Assembly: GCF_023715105.1 (NCBI RefSeq)
Contig: NZ_JAMBNO010000011.1
Span: forward strand, 1-64,000
Source: Hydrogenophaga intermedia
GTDB lineage: Bacteria; Pseudomonadota; Gammaproteobacteria; Burkholderiales; Burkholderiaceae_C
Length of the DNA: 64,000 bases
Direction of reading: 5' to 3'
Positions 8,411-17,754 of this stretch are shown here, in pieces. The notes under the pieces were generated by a model that saw only the letters and a program-made list of their open reading frames with translations, did no database searches and was not told the DNA's origin. Position numbers and translations under genes: made by a program. Within the stretch, counting starts at the first letter, position 1; every line of letters starts with the position of its first letter.

Positions 8411-10356
8411 ATCTCCACCTTCGAGCCGAGCTCGATCACCGCGTTGGCCGGCAGGTTCAGGAAGCCCGCCGCTGCAGCCGCGTTGTGGTGCATGGCGGCG
8501 AACAGCTTTTCGCGCCAGGGCGCCATGCCGCTGCCCAGCGTGGGCGTGACCACGTCGCGCGAAAGAAAGTAGCTGGTGGTCATGGGCTCGATCTCGCAAC
8601 CACGCAGGCGCAACGGCTGCAGCGCGGCAGGCACGTCGGGGTCGTTCTTGAAACCGTAGTGGATGGTCACGGCCCAGCAGTCGTGCCCCAGCGGCTCGAC
8701 CTGCAGTCGCTCGTTGAGGCCGATCCACGGCACCTCGTGCGAGCGCACCGTGACGAACAGGTTCTGCTCGTGCAGCACCTTGTTGTGCTTGAGGTTGTGC
8801 AGCATGGCGTTGGGTACCACGCCGGGCTCGGCGGTGAGGAACACCGCCACGCCGGGCACTCGAAGCGGCGGCTCGACGAACACCGCGTCCAGAAAGCCGC
8901 GCAGGTCGAGCGCCTCATCCTGCTGCGCTTTCGAGACCAGGCTGCGGCCCTGCTGCCACGTCATCATGAGCATGAACACCACGCCGCCGATGAGCAGCGG
9001 GAACCAGCCCCCGTCGAACAGCTTGAGCAGGTTGGAGCTGAAGAAGGCCAGGTCGATGAGGAAGAACACGCCGGTGGCGGCCACGCACAGCCACAGCGGG
9101 TACTTCCAGCCGTAGCGGATGACGAAGAAGGTGAGCGTGGTGGTGATGAGCATGTCCAGCGTGACGGCGATGCCGTAGGCCGCGGCCAGGTTGCTGGAGG
9201 ACTTGAACATGACCACCGCGAGCACGATGGCGGTGAACAGGGCCCAGTTCACGAACGGGATGTAGATCTGCCCGGTGTCGCGCACGCTGGTGTGCAGCAA
9301 CCGCAGCCGCGGCAGGTAACCGAGCTGGATGGCCTGCTTGGTGACGCTGAAGGCGCCCGAGATGAGCGCCTGCGAGGCAATGACCGTGGCCATGGTGGCC
9401 AGCACCACCAGCGGCAGCAGCGCCCAGGTGGGCGCCATGCGGAAGAACGGGTTGCTCACCGCGCTCGGATCGGCCAACAGCAGCGCGCCCTGGCCGAAGT
9501 AGTTGAGCGTGAGGCAGGGCATGACGACCGAAAACCAGGCCAGGCGGATCGGCTTCTTGCCGAAGTGGCCGAGGTCGGCGTACAGCGCCTCGGCCCCGGT
9601 GACGGCCAGCACCACGGCCCCAAGGATGATGAAGGTGGTGCCCGGCTGCTGCCACATGAAGCGCAAGGCATGGTGCGGGCTGAGCGCGCCCAGGATCTCG
9701 GGGTGGTGCACGATGTGCGAGACACCCAGCACCGCCACCGTGAGGAACCACACCAGCGTGATCGGCCCGAAGTAGCGCCCGATGCCGCCGGTGCCGCGCT
9801 TTTGCACCGCGAACAGCACGAACAGCACGATCAGCGTGAGCGGCACCACGTAGCGGTGCAGCGCGGGCGAGATCACGGTCAGGCCCTCCACCGCCGACAG
9901 CACCGAGATGGCGGGCGTGATCACGCCATCGCCGTAGAAGAGCGAGGTGCCGAAGATGCCGATGACCAGCAGCGCGCGGCGCAACGCGGGCTTGTCCTTC
10001 ACCGCGTTCGCGGCCAGCGCGAGCATGGCGATCAGGCCGCCCTCGCCCGCGTTGTCGGCGCGCAGCACCAGCACCACGTACTTGAGGGAGACGATGGTCG
10101 TGAGCGTCCAGAAAATGATGGACAGGACGCCGTAGACGTTGTCGTGCGTGAAGGGCACGTGGCCGGATCCGAAGATCTCTTTCACGGCGTACAGCACGCT
10201 GGTGCCGATGTCGCCGTAGACCACACCGATGGCGCCCAGCGTGAGGGCGGCCAGCGAAGAAGGCGCGCGGGAATTCAAGCGAAAACCCCACCGGAAATCC
10301 GTGGGGCGTGTGCTCAGAGGCTGCGAATTCTGCGCCCGCCGGACGGCGCGCGCCAT
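8407..10356 (-). CDS. kup: Kup-type low-affinity potassium transporter
   Basis: 649 residues from the ATG at 10356; E. coli Kup has 622. The first 27 residues are not membrane-like, and an in-frame TTG at about residue 28 (just before [20 protein letters not shown]) is an alternative start. The hallmark [15 protein letters not shown] is present, followed by about 12 membrane segments and a cytoplasmic C-terminal domain. The protein is an inner-membrane K+/H+ symporter used mainly for housekeeping uptake. It follows gshA on the same strand after 66 bp. The function is firm; the start is not. Confidence 0.92.
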   Translation of the reverse strand: MARAVRRAQNSQPLSTRPTDFRWGFRLNSRAPSSLAALTLGAIGVVYGDIGTSVLYAVKEIFGSGHVPFTHDNVYGVLSIIFWTLTTIVSLKYVVLVLRADNAGEGGLIAMLALAANAVKDKPALRRALLVIGIFGTSLFYGDGVITPAISVLSAVEGLTVISPALHRYVVPLTLIVLFVLFAVQKRGTGGIGRYFGPITLVWFLTVAVLGVSHIVHHPEILGALSPHHALRFMWQQPGTTFIILGAVVLAVTGAEALYADLGHFGKKPIRLAWFSVVMPCLTLNYFGQGALLLADPSAVSNPFFRMAPTWALLPLVVLATMATVIASQALISGAFSVTKQAIQLGYLPRLRLLHTSVRDTGQIYIPFVNWALFTAIVLAVVMFKSSSNLAAAYGIAVTLDMLITTTLTFFVIRYGWKYPLWLCVAATGVFFLIDLAFFSSNLLKLFDGGWFPLLIGGVVFMLMMTWQQGRSLVSKAQQDEALDLRGFLDAVFVEPPLRVPGVAVFLTAEPGVVPNAMLHNLKHNKVLHEQNLFVTVRSHEVPWIGLNERLQVEPLGHDCWAVTIHYGFKNDPDVPAALQPLRLRGCEIEPMTTSYFLSRDVVTPTLGSGMAPWREKLFAAMHHNAAAAAGFLNLPANAVIELGSKVEI

Positions 10357-10422
10357 GGGCTGCAGGGCCTAAAACACGGGGAGTTGTGCAGTATGTTGCG
10401 CTGCAGCAACCTTGGCCCCCTT

Positions 10423-11715
10423 TCAGTCGAGGTTTTCCGCCTCGGGGTCGGTTGCTTCGAGCTCGTAACTGGCGGCCAGCATGGCCAGACGCCCGATCAC
10501 GCCGTACATGTAGAAGCGGTTGGGCACGCTGGCGCCGGGCTTCACACCGGGCTGCGGCAGCTGCGCGCTTTGCTCGAAGGCCAGCGGCACGAAGCTGGAG
10601 CCCGGGGCGTTGAGGTTCTCGTCCTCGCCACGGTCGGCGTGGATGCGGTAGAAGCCGCCCACCACGTAGCGGTCCATCATGTAGACCACCGGTTCGGCCA
10701 CGGCGCTGTTGATGCGCTCGTGCGTGAGCACGCCTTCCTGGATGATGACCTCGGTGACGGCCTGCCCGGCCTGCACCGTGGCCATGCGCGCGCGGGCCTT
10801 GGGCGTGAGGGCGTCGAGGTCCTTCACGTCGCGCACCGTCATGATGCCCATGCCGCCGGTGCCGTTGTCGGCCTTGACCACCACGAACGGCTTCTCGTTG
10901 ATGCCGTATTCCTTGTACTTGCGCCGCACCTTGGTGAGCAGTGTGTCGGTGTTGGTGCGCAGGCATTCGAGCCCGTCGTCGGCCGTGAAATCGACCTGGC
11001 CGCACTGGTTGAACATCGGGTTGATGAGCCACGGGTCCATGCCGAGCAGCTTGCCGAAGCGCTTGGACACTTCCTCGTAAGCCTTGAAGTGCGTGCTCTT
11101 GCGCCGCGTGGGCCAACCGGCGTGCAGGGGCGGCAGGAGGTACTGCTCGTGCAGGTCCTCCAGGATGCCGGGCACGCCGGCCGAGAGGTCGTTGTTGAGC
11201 AGGATGGTGCAGGGATCGAAGTTCTTGAGGCCCAGGCGGCGCTTGCCGCGCTGGATGGGCTCGAGCGTGACCTGCCCGCCATCGGGCAGATCGATCTTCG
11301 TCGGTGCGGTGATGTCGTTGGAGAGCGAGCCCAGGCGCACATTGAGCCCGGCCATGTAGAAGATCTTCTGCAGCGTGGCCAGGTTGCTCAGGTAGAACGA
11401 GTCGCGCACGTTCTCGGGCACCAGCAGCAGGTTCTTGGCCTCGGGGCAGATCTTCTCGATCGCCGCCATGGCCGCCTGCACAGCCAGCGGAATCATCTCG
11501 GGCGTGAGGTGGTTCCAGCCGCCGGGGAACAGGTTGGTGTCCACCGGCGCCAGCTTGAAGCCGGCGTTGCGCACGTCCACCGAGGTGTAGAACGGCGGCG
11601 TGTGCTCCATCCATTCCAGTCGGAACCAGCGCTCGATCACCGGCGTGGATTCGAGGATGCGCTGCTCGAGTTCGTTGATCGGGCCGGTGAGGGCAGTGAC
11701 GAGGTGGGGGACCAT
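10423..11715 (-). CDS. gshA: Glutamate-cysteine ligase, T. ferrooxidans-type
   Basis: 430 residues from the ATG at 11715. The protein catalyses the first, rate-limiting step of glutathione synthesis in the cytoplasm. It belongs to the distinct GshA family of beta-proteobacteria and acidithiobacilli rather than to the E. coli family: LRTNTDTLLTKVRRKYKEYG, VVVKADNGTGGMGIMTV and MYGVIGRLAMLAASYELEA are characteristic segments. gshB is about 8 kb downstream on the same strand with kup and six other genes between them. The upstream 134 bp also carry the start region of brnT on the other strand. Confidence 0.9.
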   Translation of the reverse strand: MVPHLVTALTGPINELEQRILESTPVIERWFRLEWMEHTPPFYTSVDVRNAGFKLAPVDTNLFPGGWNHLTPEMIPLAVQAAMAAIEKICPEAKNLLLVPENVRDSFYLSNLATLQKIFYMAGLNVRLGSLSNDITAPTKIDLPDGGQVTLEPIQRGKRRLGLKNFDPCTILLNNDLSAGVPGILEDLHEQYLLPPLHAGWPTRRKSTHFKAYEEVSKRFGKLLGMDPWLINPMFNQCGQVDFTADDGLECLRTNTDTLLTKVRRKYKEYGINEKPFVVVKADNGTGGMGIMTVRDVKDLDALTPKARARMATVQAGQAVTEVIIQEGVLTHERINSAVAEPVVYMMDRYVVGGFYRIHADRGEDENLNAPGSSFVPLAFEQSAQLPQPGVKPGASVPNRFYMYGVIGRLAMLAASYELEATDPEAENLD

Positions 11716-11816
11716 GGGCTGCTGGATAGGGCGGTGGGGGTATCCATCATAGGGATGCCCCAAGAATGTTCGATGTGAGGCCGTGGGCCAGGAATGCAAG
11801 CAGCGACGGCTGCGGC

Positions 11817-11845
11817 TGGTCAGACCATCAAATCGTACATACAAT
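11817..11845 (+). promoter_or_regulatory. Candidate brnTA promoter with overlapping palindrome
   Basis: TGGTCA (11817-11822) and TACAAT (11840-11845) are separated by 17 bp and resemble sigma-70 boxes (4/6 and 5/6). The first lies inside a perfect 5-1-5 inverted repeat, TGGTC-A-GACCA (11817-11827). The -10 box ends four bases before the brnT ATG, so a transcript would be nearly leaderless. brnTA modules are known to be repressed by their own antitoxin, and the palindrome is a candidate operator. Inferred by eye. Confidence 0.4.
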
Positions 11846-11849
11846 CTGG

Positions 11850-12128
11850 ATGCGCATCACCTTCGATCCCGCCAAGAATGAGCGCAACGTTCGCGATCGC
11901 GGCCTGTCTTTCGAGGCGGTGTCCGGCTTCGATTTCGACAGTGCCCTGGTCTGGATGGATGAACGCCAGCCCCACGGCGAGACGCGCTACGTGGCCATCG
12001 GCTGGCTGCATGGCCGCCTGCACGTGCTGTGCTTCACCGAAGCGCCCGGGGGAATCCGGGTGATCAGCCTGCGCAAAGCCAACCCCAGAGAGGTCCGCCG
12101 CCATGCCCAGAACCCGACCACTGATTGA
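11850..12128 (+). CDS. brnT: BrnT-family ribonuclease toxin
   Basis: 92 residues. The start MRITFDPAKNERNVRDRGLS, the core VWMDERQPHGETRYVAIGWL and the end RVISLRKANPREVRRH are typical of BrnT, a RelE-like-fold endoribonuclease of type II toxin-antitoxin systems. An upstream in-frame ATG (11766) would add 28 residues that do not look like BrnT, so 11850 is preferred. It overlaps brnA by 26 bp. No obvious ribosome site precedes the ATG, which fits a leaderless transcript. The toxin would act on mRNA in the cytoplasm when free of antitoxin. Confidence 0.9.
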   Translation: MRITFDPAKNERNVRDRGLSFEAVSGFDFDSALVWMDERQPHGETRYVAIGWLHGRLHVLCFTEAPGGIRVISLRKANPREVRRHAQNPTTD

Positions 12129-12375
12129 CGCCAAGGGAGAGGTGCGCGAACTCGCGACGCGAGACCTTGCCGGCTTTCGTCCTGCTGATGAGGTGCTGCC
12201 GCCCGCGCTGAAGCGCCGCCTCGGCGTGCGGGGTCCGCAGAAGGCGCCGACCAAGGAGCGCATCACGATCCGCCTGTCGCCAGACGTGGTCGACGCCTTC
12301 AGGGCAACGGGCGAAGGTTGGCAGACGCGGGTCGACAGCGCGCTGAAGGACTGGCTCAAGTCACACCGGCCTTGA
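12103..12375 (+). CDS. brnA: BrnA-family antitoxin
   Basis: 90 residues. The C-terminal half KERITIRLSPDVVDAFRATG followed by GWQTRVDSALKDWL is a ribbon-helix-helix DNA-binding/dimerisation domain of the BrnA type. The N-terminal part (LPPALKRRLG) would wrap the toxin. BrnA neutralises BrnT and represses the operon. Its start lies inside brnT, the usual toxin-first order of this family. The gene ends seven bases before the convergent ridA-like gene. Confidence 0.9.
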   Translation: MPRTRPLIDAKGEVRELATRDLAGFRPADEVLPPALKRRLGVRGPQKAPTKERITIRLSPDVVDAFRATGEGWQTRVDSALKDWLKSHRP

Positions 12376-12382
12376 AGTCGGT

Positions 12383-12769
12383 TCACGCCCCGCCCTTGAG
12401 CGCTGTGACCTCGATCTCGATGCGCATGCGCGGATCGGCCAGGCCGGCCGAAATCATCATGGCCGCGGGGCGAACCTGACCAAAGTAGCGCTGCAGCACC
12501 GGCCAGGTCTTGGGGAATTCGCTGCCGTCGGGCAGCACGTAGGTCACGCGCACCACGTCGCGCAGGCTGGCGCCGGCCTGCTGCAAGGCCGCCTCGATGT
12601 TGCGCAGGCATTGCTCGGTCTGTGTCTCGATGTCGGGCGCGATGGTCATGGTGCCGTAGTCGAAGCCGGTGGTGCCGGAGACGAACACCCAGTCGCCCTG
12701 CACCACGGCGCGCGAGTAACCGATCTGCTGCTCGAAGGTGGAGCCGGAGGAGATGAGGCGGCGTGACAT
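12383..12769 (-). CDS. RidA/YjgF-family enamine/imine deaminase-like protein
   Basis: 128 residues, the normal RidA length. It has the family pattern: YSRAVVQGDWVFVSGTTG at the N-terminus, TEQCLRNIEAALQQAGASL in the middle and RMRIEIEVTALK at the end, where the arginine corresponds to the substrate-binding Arg of RidA. Members hydrolyse reactive enamines or imines, but many paralogues have other roles. It follows the DUF1772 gene by 16 bp on the same strand and probably shares its transcript. The exact substrate is unknown. Confidence 0.85.
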   Translation of the reverse strand: MSRRLISSGSTFEQQIGYSRAVVQGDWVFVSGTTGFDYGTMTIAPDIETQTEQCLRNIEAALQQAGASLRDVVRVTYVLPDGSEFPKTWPVLQRYFGQVRPAAMMISAGLADPRMRIEIEVTALKGGA

Positions 12770-12785
12770 GTCGGCGTCCTTGGGT

Positions 12786-13265
12786 TCAGTGGTGGGAAAG
12801 CGCCAGCCCCCAGGCCAGCAGCGCGATCGACAAGGCACCCAGTGCCGTGCGCACGTGGTTCCAGCGCAGCCAGTCGTGCGCGTAGCGCGGCCACAGCACC
12901 TGGGCCTCGCGCAGATCAACGCGGGCCAGGCGGTTGTTGAGCGGCACGTTGAAGGCCGTGGTGATGCCCAGTGGGCCGAGCAGGTAGGCCAGCGCGCCGG
13001 CGGCCAGGGCGATCGCGCCCGCGCCGCCCTGCCACAGCGCACCCCCACCCAGCAGCACGCACAGCAGCGCTGTGCCCAGAAAGGGCAGCAGGAACAACGG
13101 GCGCACGATCAGCACGTTGATGCGCTGCATGGTCGACATGCCCTCCTCGGGGGGCAGCTCGAGCAGCGCGCGCATGACCACGAGCGAGAAGGCGAACAAC
13201 AGGCCGGTGATCAGACCGGCGCCGACGAGGGCGGCAATCGCGGCGAGCTGGAGCAGGGTCGGCAT
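12786..13265 (-). CDS. DUF1772 (anthrone-oxygenase-like) membrane protein
   Basis: 159 residues from the ATG at 13265, chosen because the neighbouring gene stops at 13273. It has four hydrophobic segments, and the stretches LLFAFSLVVMRALLELPP and FNVPLNNRLA are typical of DUF1772. Some eukaryotic members act in anthrone oxygenation; bacterial ones are uncharacterised. It lies between SRPBCC and RidA genes in a tight minus-strand trio with gaps of 7 and 16 bp. Family moderately sure, function unknown. Confidence 0.7.
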   Translation of the reverse strand: MPTLLQLAAIAALVGAGLITGLLFAFSLVVMRALLELPPEEGMSTMQRINVLIVRPLFLLPFLGTALLCVLLGGGALWQGGAGAIALAAGALAYLLGPLGITTAFNVPLNNRLARVDLREAQVLWPRYAHDWLRWNHVRTALGALSIALLAWGLALSHH

Positions 13266-13272
13266 GCGCCGA

Positions 13273-13731
13273 TCATGCCCGCTCGGGCGACTCACACAAA
13301 GCCTTCAGGCGCGCCAGCGCCTGGGGCCAGGTCTCGTTCATCATGGCCGCCCATTCGGTGGGGATGTCCTGCTCGATGTCCAGCCGCGTGCCACCGGCCT
13401 CGGGCGTGAAGCGGTAATTCTCGTAGGCCGGCGCCCACGCCTTCACGGCCTCGCTCGTGGTGTCTTCGATGCCATTGGCAATGAGGCCCAGATGGCGGAT
13501 GGAGACAAAGGCGTGGCGGCGGTTCTCGGCAATCTCGGCCACCATGCCGTCACCCGAGGGCGCAAGAAAGCGGATGCGTGCGCCCGGCGCCCAGGAGCCC
13601 TCGTAGGTCGAGCCTTCACAGAAGGCCGAGGTCCAGTCGCGGTAGGTGTCGAGTTCGAGCATGGTGGCCCACACGCGCACGACGGGGGCGGCGATGTGGG
13701 TGCTCAAGCGCAGGTGTTGCAAGCGGTTCAT
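13273..13731 (-). CDS. SRPBCC (START-like) domain protein
   Basis: 152 residues with GGAGG four bases before the ATG. The pattern HIAAPVVRVWATMLELDTYR followed by DWTSAF, a long amphipathic middle and a C-terminal helix with ETWPQALARLKALCE is that of small SRPBCC proteins, which bind hydrophobic ligands in a helix-grip pocket. It is first in a three-gene run with DUF1772 and RidA proteins. No ligand can be inferred. Confidence 0.75.
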   Translation of the reverse strand: MNRLQHLRLSTHIAAPVVRVWATMLELDTYRDWTSAFCEGSTYEGSWAPGARIRFLAPSGDGMVAEIAENRRHAFVSIRHLGLIANGIEDTTSEAVKAWAPAYENYRFTPEAGGTRLDIEQDIPTEWAAMMNETWPQALARLKALCESPERA

Positions 13732-13885
13732 GAAGCCTCCAGAAGGGGTGGGCAGGTCATGACTCGACGTTGCAGCGCGGCAGGATTCGACACCGGTGAT
13801 CCAGGCCGTCGCGGTGGACCGACCGCAAGGTAGGCCACGTAGCCCAGGTGCGTCATGCCCATGGCGGCACCTGCTGGTCCGTGGT

Positions 13886-14251
13886 TCAGCGCTGCGGCTG
13901 CGGCCGCACGCAGGCGCTGGCGCTGGCCGGCACGCAGGCACCGGCGCAGGCCGCCGCGCCATAGCGGTCGATCGCCACCGCGCCGTGCGGCTGGTTCGAG
14001 CAGAAGACGTCGCCACGCTGATCGCGCACGCAGTTGCCCGGGCCGCAGACGAGGTCGCCATAGCGGTTGGCCAGGATGCCGCCACCGGCGTTGGAGCACA
14101 GCACATCGCCGTAACGGTTGGTGAGGCAGCGCCCCTCGGGCGGCGGGCACACGATGCGGCCTTCCCGGTTGGTGGTGCAGGCCACGTCGCCCGAGGCCAT
14201 CGCCGACGACGCCGCGAACACCAGCCACAGGAATGGAGCAAGCAAGCGCAT
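13886..14251 (-). CDS. Secreted cysteine-repeat protein of unknown function
   Basis: 121 residues from the ATG at 14251, just after the proA stop (14254). A signal peptide (LLAPFLWLVFAASSAMA) is followed by four imperfect repeats of about 17-20 residues: NREGRIVC, NRYGDVLC, NRYGDLVC and DQRGDVFC, each with a nearby second cysteine. The Ala/Cys-rich tail adds more cysteines. The repeats suggest a small disulfide-stabilised periplasmic or surface protein. No family is recognised. Its proximity to proA suggests read-through rather than shared function. Confidence 0.65.
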   Translation of the reverse strand: MRLLAPFLWLVFAASSAMASGDVACTTNREGRIVCPPPEGRCLTNRYGDVLCSNAGGGILANRYGDLVCGPGNCVRDQRGDVFCSNQPHGAVAIDRYGAAACAGACVPASASACVRPQPQR

Positions 14252-14253
14252 GT

Positions 14254-15534
14254 TCAACCCCGCACCTCGCCTTCGCCCAGCACCACGTACTTGAGCGAGG
14301 TCAGGCCTTCCACGCCCACCGGGCCGCGGGCGTGGAACTTGTCGGTGCTGATGCCGATTTCAGCGCCCAGGCCGAACTCGAAGCCGTCGGCAAACCGGGT
14401 GCTGGCGTTGACCATCACGCTCGCGGAATCGACCTCGCGCAGGAAACGCTGCGCGTGCACGTGGTTGGTGGTGAGGATGGCGTCGGTGTGGTGGCTGCTG
14501 TAGCGGTTGATGTGGGCAATGGCCTCGTCCACACCGGCCACCACTTTGATGCTGATGACGGGCGCGAGGTATTCCTCGTACCAGTCCTGCTCGGTGGCGT
14601 CGACCACCTTGGCGCCAGGCAAGCCCGCAAGCAGCGCCTTGCTCTCGCCGCACACGCGCATTTCGACGCCCTTGGCCGCGAAGATGGCGCCGATCTGCGG
14701 CAGGAACGCATCTGCCACGCCGCGCGCCACGAGCAGGCTCTCGGTGGCGTTGCAGGGGCTGTACTTTTGTGTCTTGGCGTTGTCGGTCACCTTCACCGCG
14801 AGCGCGATGTCGCACGGGTCGTCCACGTAGGTGTGGCAGTTGCCGTCCAGGTGCTTGATGACCGGCACCTTGGCCTCGGCGCTGATGCGCTCGATCAGGC
14901 CCTTGCCGCCGCGCGGGACGATCACGTCCACGTACTGCGGCATGGCGATGAGCTGGCCCACGGCGGCGCGGTCGGTGGTGGGCACGAGTTGCACCGCGTC
15001 GGCGGGCAGGCCGGCGTCCAGCAGTGCGCGCTGCACCAGCGCGGCCAGGGCCCGGTTGGAATCGATGGCCTCGGAGCCGCCGCGCAGGATGGCGGCGTTG
15101 CCGCTCTTGATGGCCAGCGACGCGGCCTCGATGGTCACGTTCGGGCGGCTCTCGTAGATCATGCCGAACACGCCGATGGGCACGCGCATCTGGCCCACGC
15201 GGATGCCGCTGGGCATCTGCTTCATGCCCGAGATCTCACCAATGATGTCGGGCATGGCAGCGAGCTGCTCGCAGCCTTGGGCACAGGTTTCCAGCACCTT
15301 GGGCGTGAGCTTGAGCCGGTCCACCATCGGTTCGGCCAGGCCATTGGCGCGCGCGCGCTCCAGATCCTTTGCGTTCTCCACCGAGAGTGGCTGCACGCTC
15401 TCGCGCAACAGCGCGGCCAGACGGCGCAGCGCCGTGCCCTTGGCCGCGGCGCTGGCCTTGGCCATCAGGCGCGAGGCCGCCAGCGCCTGCTGCCCCAGGG
15501 TGTGCATGAGTTCGGTGGTGTTGCTCGCGTTCAT
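14254..15534 (-). CDS. proA: Gamma-glutamyl phosphate reductase
   Basis: 426 residues (E. coli ProA 417). It reduces gamma-glutamyl phosphate to glutamate semialdehyde with NADPH in proline synthesis. The signature [20 protein letters not shown] is present, together with [20 protein letters not shown], the catalytic-Cys region [12 protein letters not shown], and [20 protein letters not shown]. The ATG at 15534 gives a normal length. proB is not in the window. The gene is divergent from the ynfA-like gene. Confidence 0.95.
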   Translation of the reverse strand: MNASNTTELMHTLGQQALAASRLMAKASAAAKGTALRRLAALLRESVQPLSVENAKDLERARANGLAEPMVDRLKLTPKVLETCAQGCEQLAAMPDIIGEISGMKQMPSGIRVGQMRVPIGVFGMIYESRPNVTIEAASLAIKSGNAAILRGGSEAIDSNRALAALVQRALLDAGLPADAVQLVPTTDRAAVGQLIAMPQYVDVIVPRGGKGLIERISAEAKVPVIKHLDGNCHTYVDDPCDIALAVKVTDNAKTQKYSPCNATESLLVARGVADAFLPQIGAIFAAKGVEMRVCGESKALLAGLPGAKVVDATEQDWYEEYLAPVISIKVVAGVDEAIAHINRYSSHHTDAILTTNHVHAQRFLREVDSASVMVNASTRFADGFEFGLGAEIGISTDKFHARGPVGVEGLTSLKYVVLGEGEVRG

Positions 15535-15617
15535 GGGGTGGGATTTTCGCACCGGCGCCACCCGGGCGCGCACCGTGGGGCCGCAGGGGCCGATACTGCG
15601 GGCACCCGAGCCCACCC

Positions 15618-15935
15618 ATGCGCACCGTCCTGCTCTACCTCGCCACCGCCCTGGCCGAAATCGTCGGCTGCTACCTCGTCTACGCCTGGCTGCGCCTGCA
15701 CCAGTCGGCCTGGCTGCTGCTGCCGGCCGCGCTGGCGCTGGCCGCCTTCGCCTGGCTGCTAACGCTGCACGACACGGCCTCGGGCCGGGTCTATGCCGCC
15801 TACGGCGGTGTCTACGTGGCCGCCTCGCTGGCCTGGCTGTGGGCGGTGGACGGCGTGCGGCCCACCGGCTGGGACGTGGCGGGCGTGGCGGTGGCGCTGC
15901 TGGGCATGGGGCTGATCGCTTTTCAGCCGCGCTGA
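15618..15935 (+). CDS. UPF0060/YnfA-family small membrane protein
   Basis: 105 residues with four membrane segments. [19 protein letters not shown] at the start and [20 protein letters not shown] in the middle are diagnostic of YnfA. The family resembles small multidrug resistance transporters and some members have been linked to drug export, but the physiological role is mostly unclear. It stands alone, divergent from proA and convergent with the haloperoxidase gene across 158 bp in which I see nothing clear. Confidence 0.85.
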   Translation: MRTVLLYLATALAEIVGCYLVYAWLRLHQSAWLLLPAALALAAFAWLLTLHDTASGRVYAAYGGVYVAASLAWLWAVDGVRPTGWDVAGVAVALLGMGLIAFQPR

Positions 15936-16093
15936 GACATCAGCGCAACCGGATCGCCACGGTCCGACCCACCGGCACGCCGGCCGCGACGTTCTGCGGG
16001 GCGCTCGGCCAGGCCGAACGCTCCGCAGGTAGCGCCGCCGCGGACGCGCGCCAGGTAGCAGGTAACGCCATGCACAACGCGATGGGCCACGCT

Positions 16094-17728
16094 TCAGGAC
16101 ACGTAGAACAGGTAGTCCGCCGTGTACGGCACGCGCTCGGTCTCGCCCACCGCGGCCGCGCTGCAGGCACGGGCCGGCGCCGTGCCGCCCTGGGTGTTGA
16201 CACGCTGGATCTGGGTCACACGGGCGAAGCGGCCCTCGTTGCCCACCGAGCGCGCGGACAGCAGCAGCCAGGGGATCGCGTCCGCCTGCGGTGCGTCGGC
16301 GCGCGCCTGCACCGCGCCCACGATGCGGCTGCCGTCGGCGGCCTGCCAGTGCGGGCCGCTGTCGTGCGAGCCCACGGGCTTGCCCGCGGCATCGAACAGC
16401 TCGGCCTGCGGGCCCACGAAGATCCACTGCGCGCCGCCCGGTGCAGCGGCATCGGCCCGGCATTCATAGACCTGCACGCCGCGCGCCGCGATGCGCTCGG
16501 CAAAGCGGGCGGCGCCCTGGGGTGTCAGGGCGGGCGGCACGGCCGCGGCCAGCGGCGGCTGGGCCACCCGCGCCACTGCCAGCGCCCCCACCTGTCGGCC
16601 CATGTCGGTGCCCACCTCGGTGGCGCTGCGGAAGTGGATGCCGGCCCACACGCGCGCGTCCGCCACCTCCTGAACAAACGCGTCCACCGATTTCCAGCGC
16701 CGCGTGGCGCCGTTGGCCGTGGGGCTGCTGGTGCTCAGCTCGGGCAGGCGCGACCGGCCCACCTCGGCCTTGATCACTTCGCCCACCGATGAGGCCAGCA
16801 CGCTGTGGGCGCTCGGGTACTCGGGGTGCATCGGTGTGTCGATCAGCGGCGTCCAGCCGGCCTGCAGGTCGGTCGCGGGGTGCTCGTCGCGGTCGCCGTT
16901 GCGGATGGCGGTGACGGGGCGCCAGAAGTGGTGGTGGTACTTGGCGTCCATCACGGCGATGACGGCATCGTCCATGGCCTGGCCGGTGGCCGCGAACAGG
17001 CGCGCGTTCTGCGCCAGGCTGCGCCCGGGCTGCTGCGCCACCGAGCGCACCACGCCGTGGTAGATCGCGGGCAGCGAGTATTCCCAGAAACGCGCCACCG
17101 CGGTCTGCTCGGCGCTGCGATGCGTGCTGGCCCTGGCACCGAGGGCTTTCACCTCGTTGTAGTCGCGCGCCCATTGCGCGCTGTTCAATGCAGGCGGTGG
17201 CGCGGGGCGGAACTGCGCGGCGTCGTTCATGAGCCAGGGTTTGCGCTGCGGCCATTGCGACGCTGCCGCGGCGGCGGTGGGCACGTAGACACCGGGCGCG
17301 GCGTGGGGGCGGTAGCGCTCGGGCGTGGCTGCGCCGTCGTCGGCACGCCAGGCCAGCACGCGCGCGGCCACGCCGGCCGCGGTGGACTGACCATCTCCCA
17401 GGCGCGCCAGCGCGGCCTGGTAGGCGGCGGTGATGGCGGCCTCCTGCTGCGGCAGCAGCTTGCCCAGCGCCACGCGGTTGGCGGCGGCCACCGCCGCCTG
17501 TTGCGCGGTGGCGTCGGCCTGTGGCGGCAGGGCGGACACCGCCTCGTGCACCGCGGTCTGCACCAGGGCCATCACGCGGATCGCGGGTGGTGTGCCCATC
17601 TTCGCGGCGGTGATCAGTTCGTCCGCGGTGCGGTTCCAATCGGTCACGGCGTCGGCGCACGCGCTGGCGCTGCCCAGGATGGTCGCCACCGCGATGGCGG
17701 CGACCGTGAAGGTGTGAAGGGTTCTCAT
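16094..17728 (-). CDS. Vanadium-haloperoxidase/PAP2-like protein fused to DUF3455
   Basis: 544 residues with a signal peptide (cut near SACA, about residue 24). Vanadate/phosphate-site residues can be placed: Lys263 in DAKYHHHFWRP, Arg270-Pro271, Ser-Ala-His 306-308 in PEYPSAHSV, Arg359 and His365 in ARVWAGIHF. From about residue 400 the protein continues as a DUF3455 domain (GVQVYECR, QWIFVGPQAELF, GPHWQAADGSRIVGA, YTADYLFYV). The fused pair would be exported; whether it halogenates, dephosphorylates or does neither is unknown. The gene lies 26 bp after a methyltransferase and is controlled presumably by the divergent BTAD regulator. A start at 17728 is supported by GGAG upstream. Confidence 0.75.
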   Translation of the reverse strand: MRTLHTFTVAAIAVATILGSASACADAVTDWNRTADELITAAKMGTPPAIRVMALVQTAVHEAVSALPPQADATAQQAAVAAANRVALGKLLPQQEAAITAAYQAALARLGDGQSTAAGVAARVLAWRADDGAATPERYRPHAAPGVYVPTAAAAASQWPQRKPWLMNDAAQFRPAPPPALNSAQWARDYNEVKALGARASTHRSAEQTAVARFWEYSLPAIYHGVVRSVAQQPGRSLAQNARLFAATGQAMDDAVIAVMDAKYHHHFWRPVTAIRNGDRDEHPATDLQAGWTPLIDTPMHPEYPSAHSVLASSVGEVIKAEVGRSRLPELSTSSPTANGATRRWKSVDAFVQEVADARVWAGIHFRSATEVGTDMGRQVGALAVARVAQPPLAAAVPPALTPQGAARFAERIAARGVQVYECRADAAAPGGAQWIFVGPQAELFDAAGKPVGSHDSGPHWQAADGSRIVGAVQARADAPQADAIPWLLLSARSVGNEGRFARVTQIQRVNTQGGTAPARACSAAAVGETERVPYTADYLFYVS

Positions 17729-17754
17729 GGTGTGCTCCGGATGGGCCCGTGCGT

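Noticed and set aside
7987..11778. A 1263-codon open frame on the plus strand
   Set aside because: It lies antisense to araC's end, kup and gshA, which have clear families. Its translation is His/Arg/Gly/Val-rich without any domain, the usual shadow in high-G+C DNA.
15936..16093. A small gene or regulatory RNA in the gap
   Set aside because: No start, ribosome site, promoter or convincing hairpin was found.
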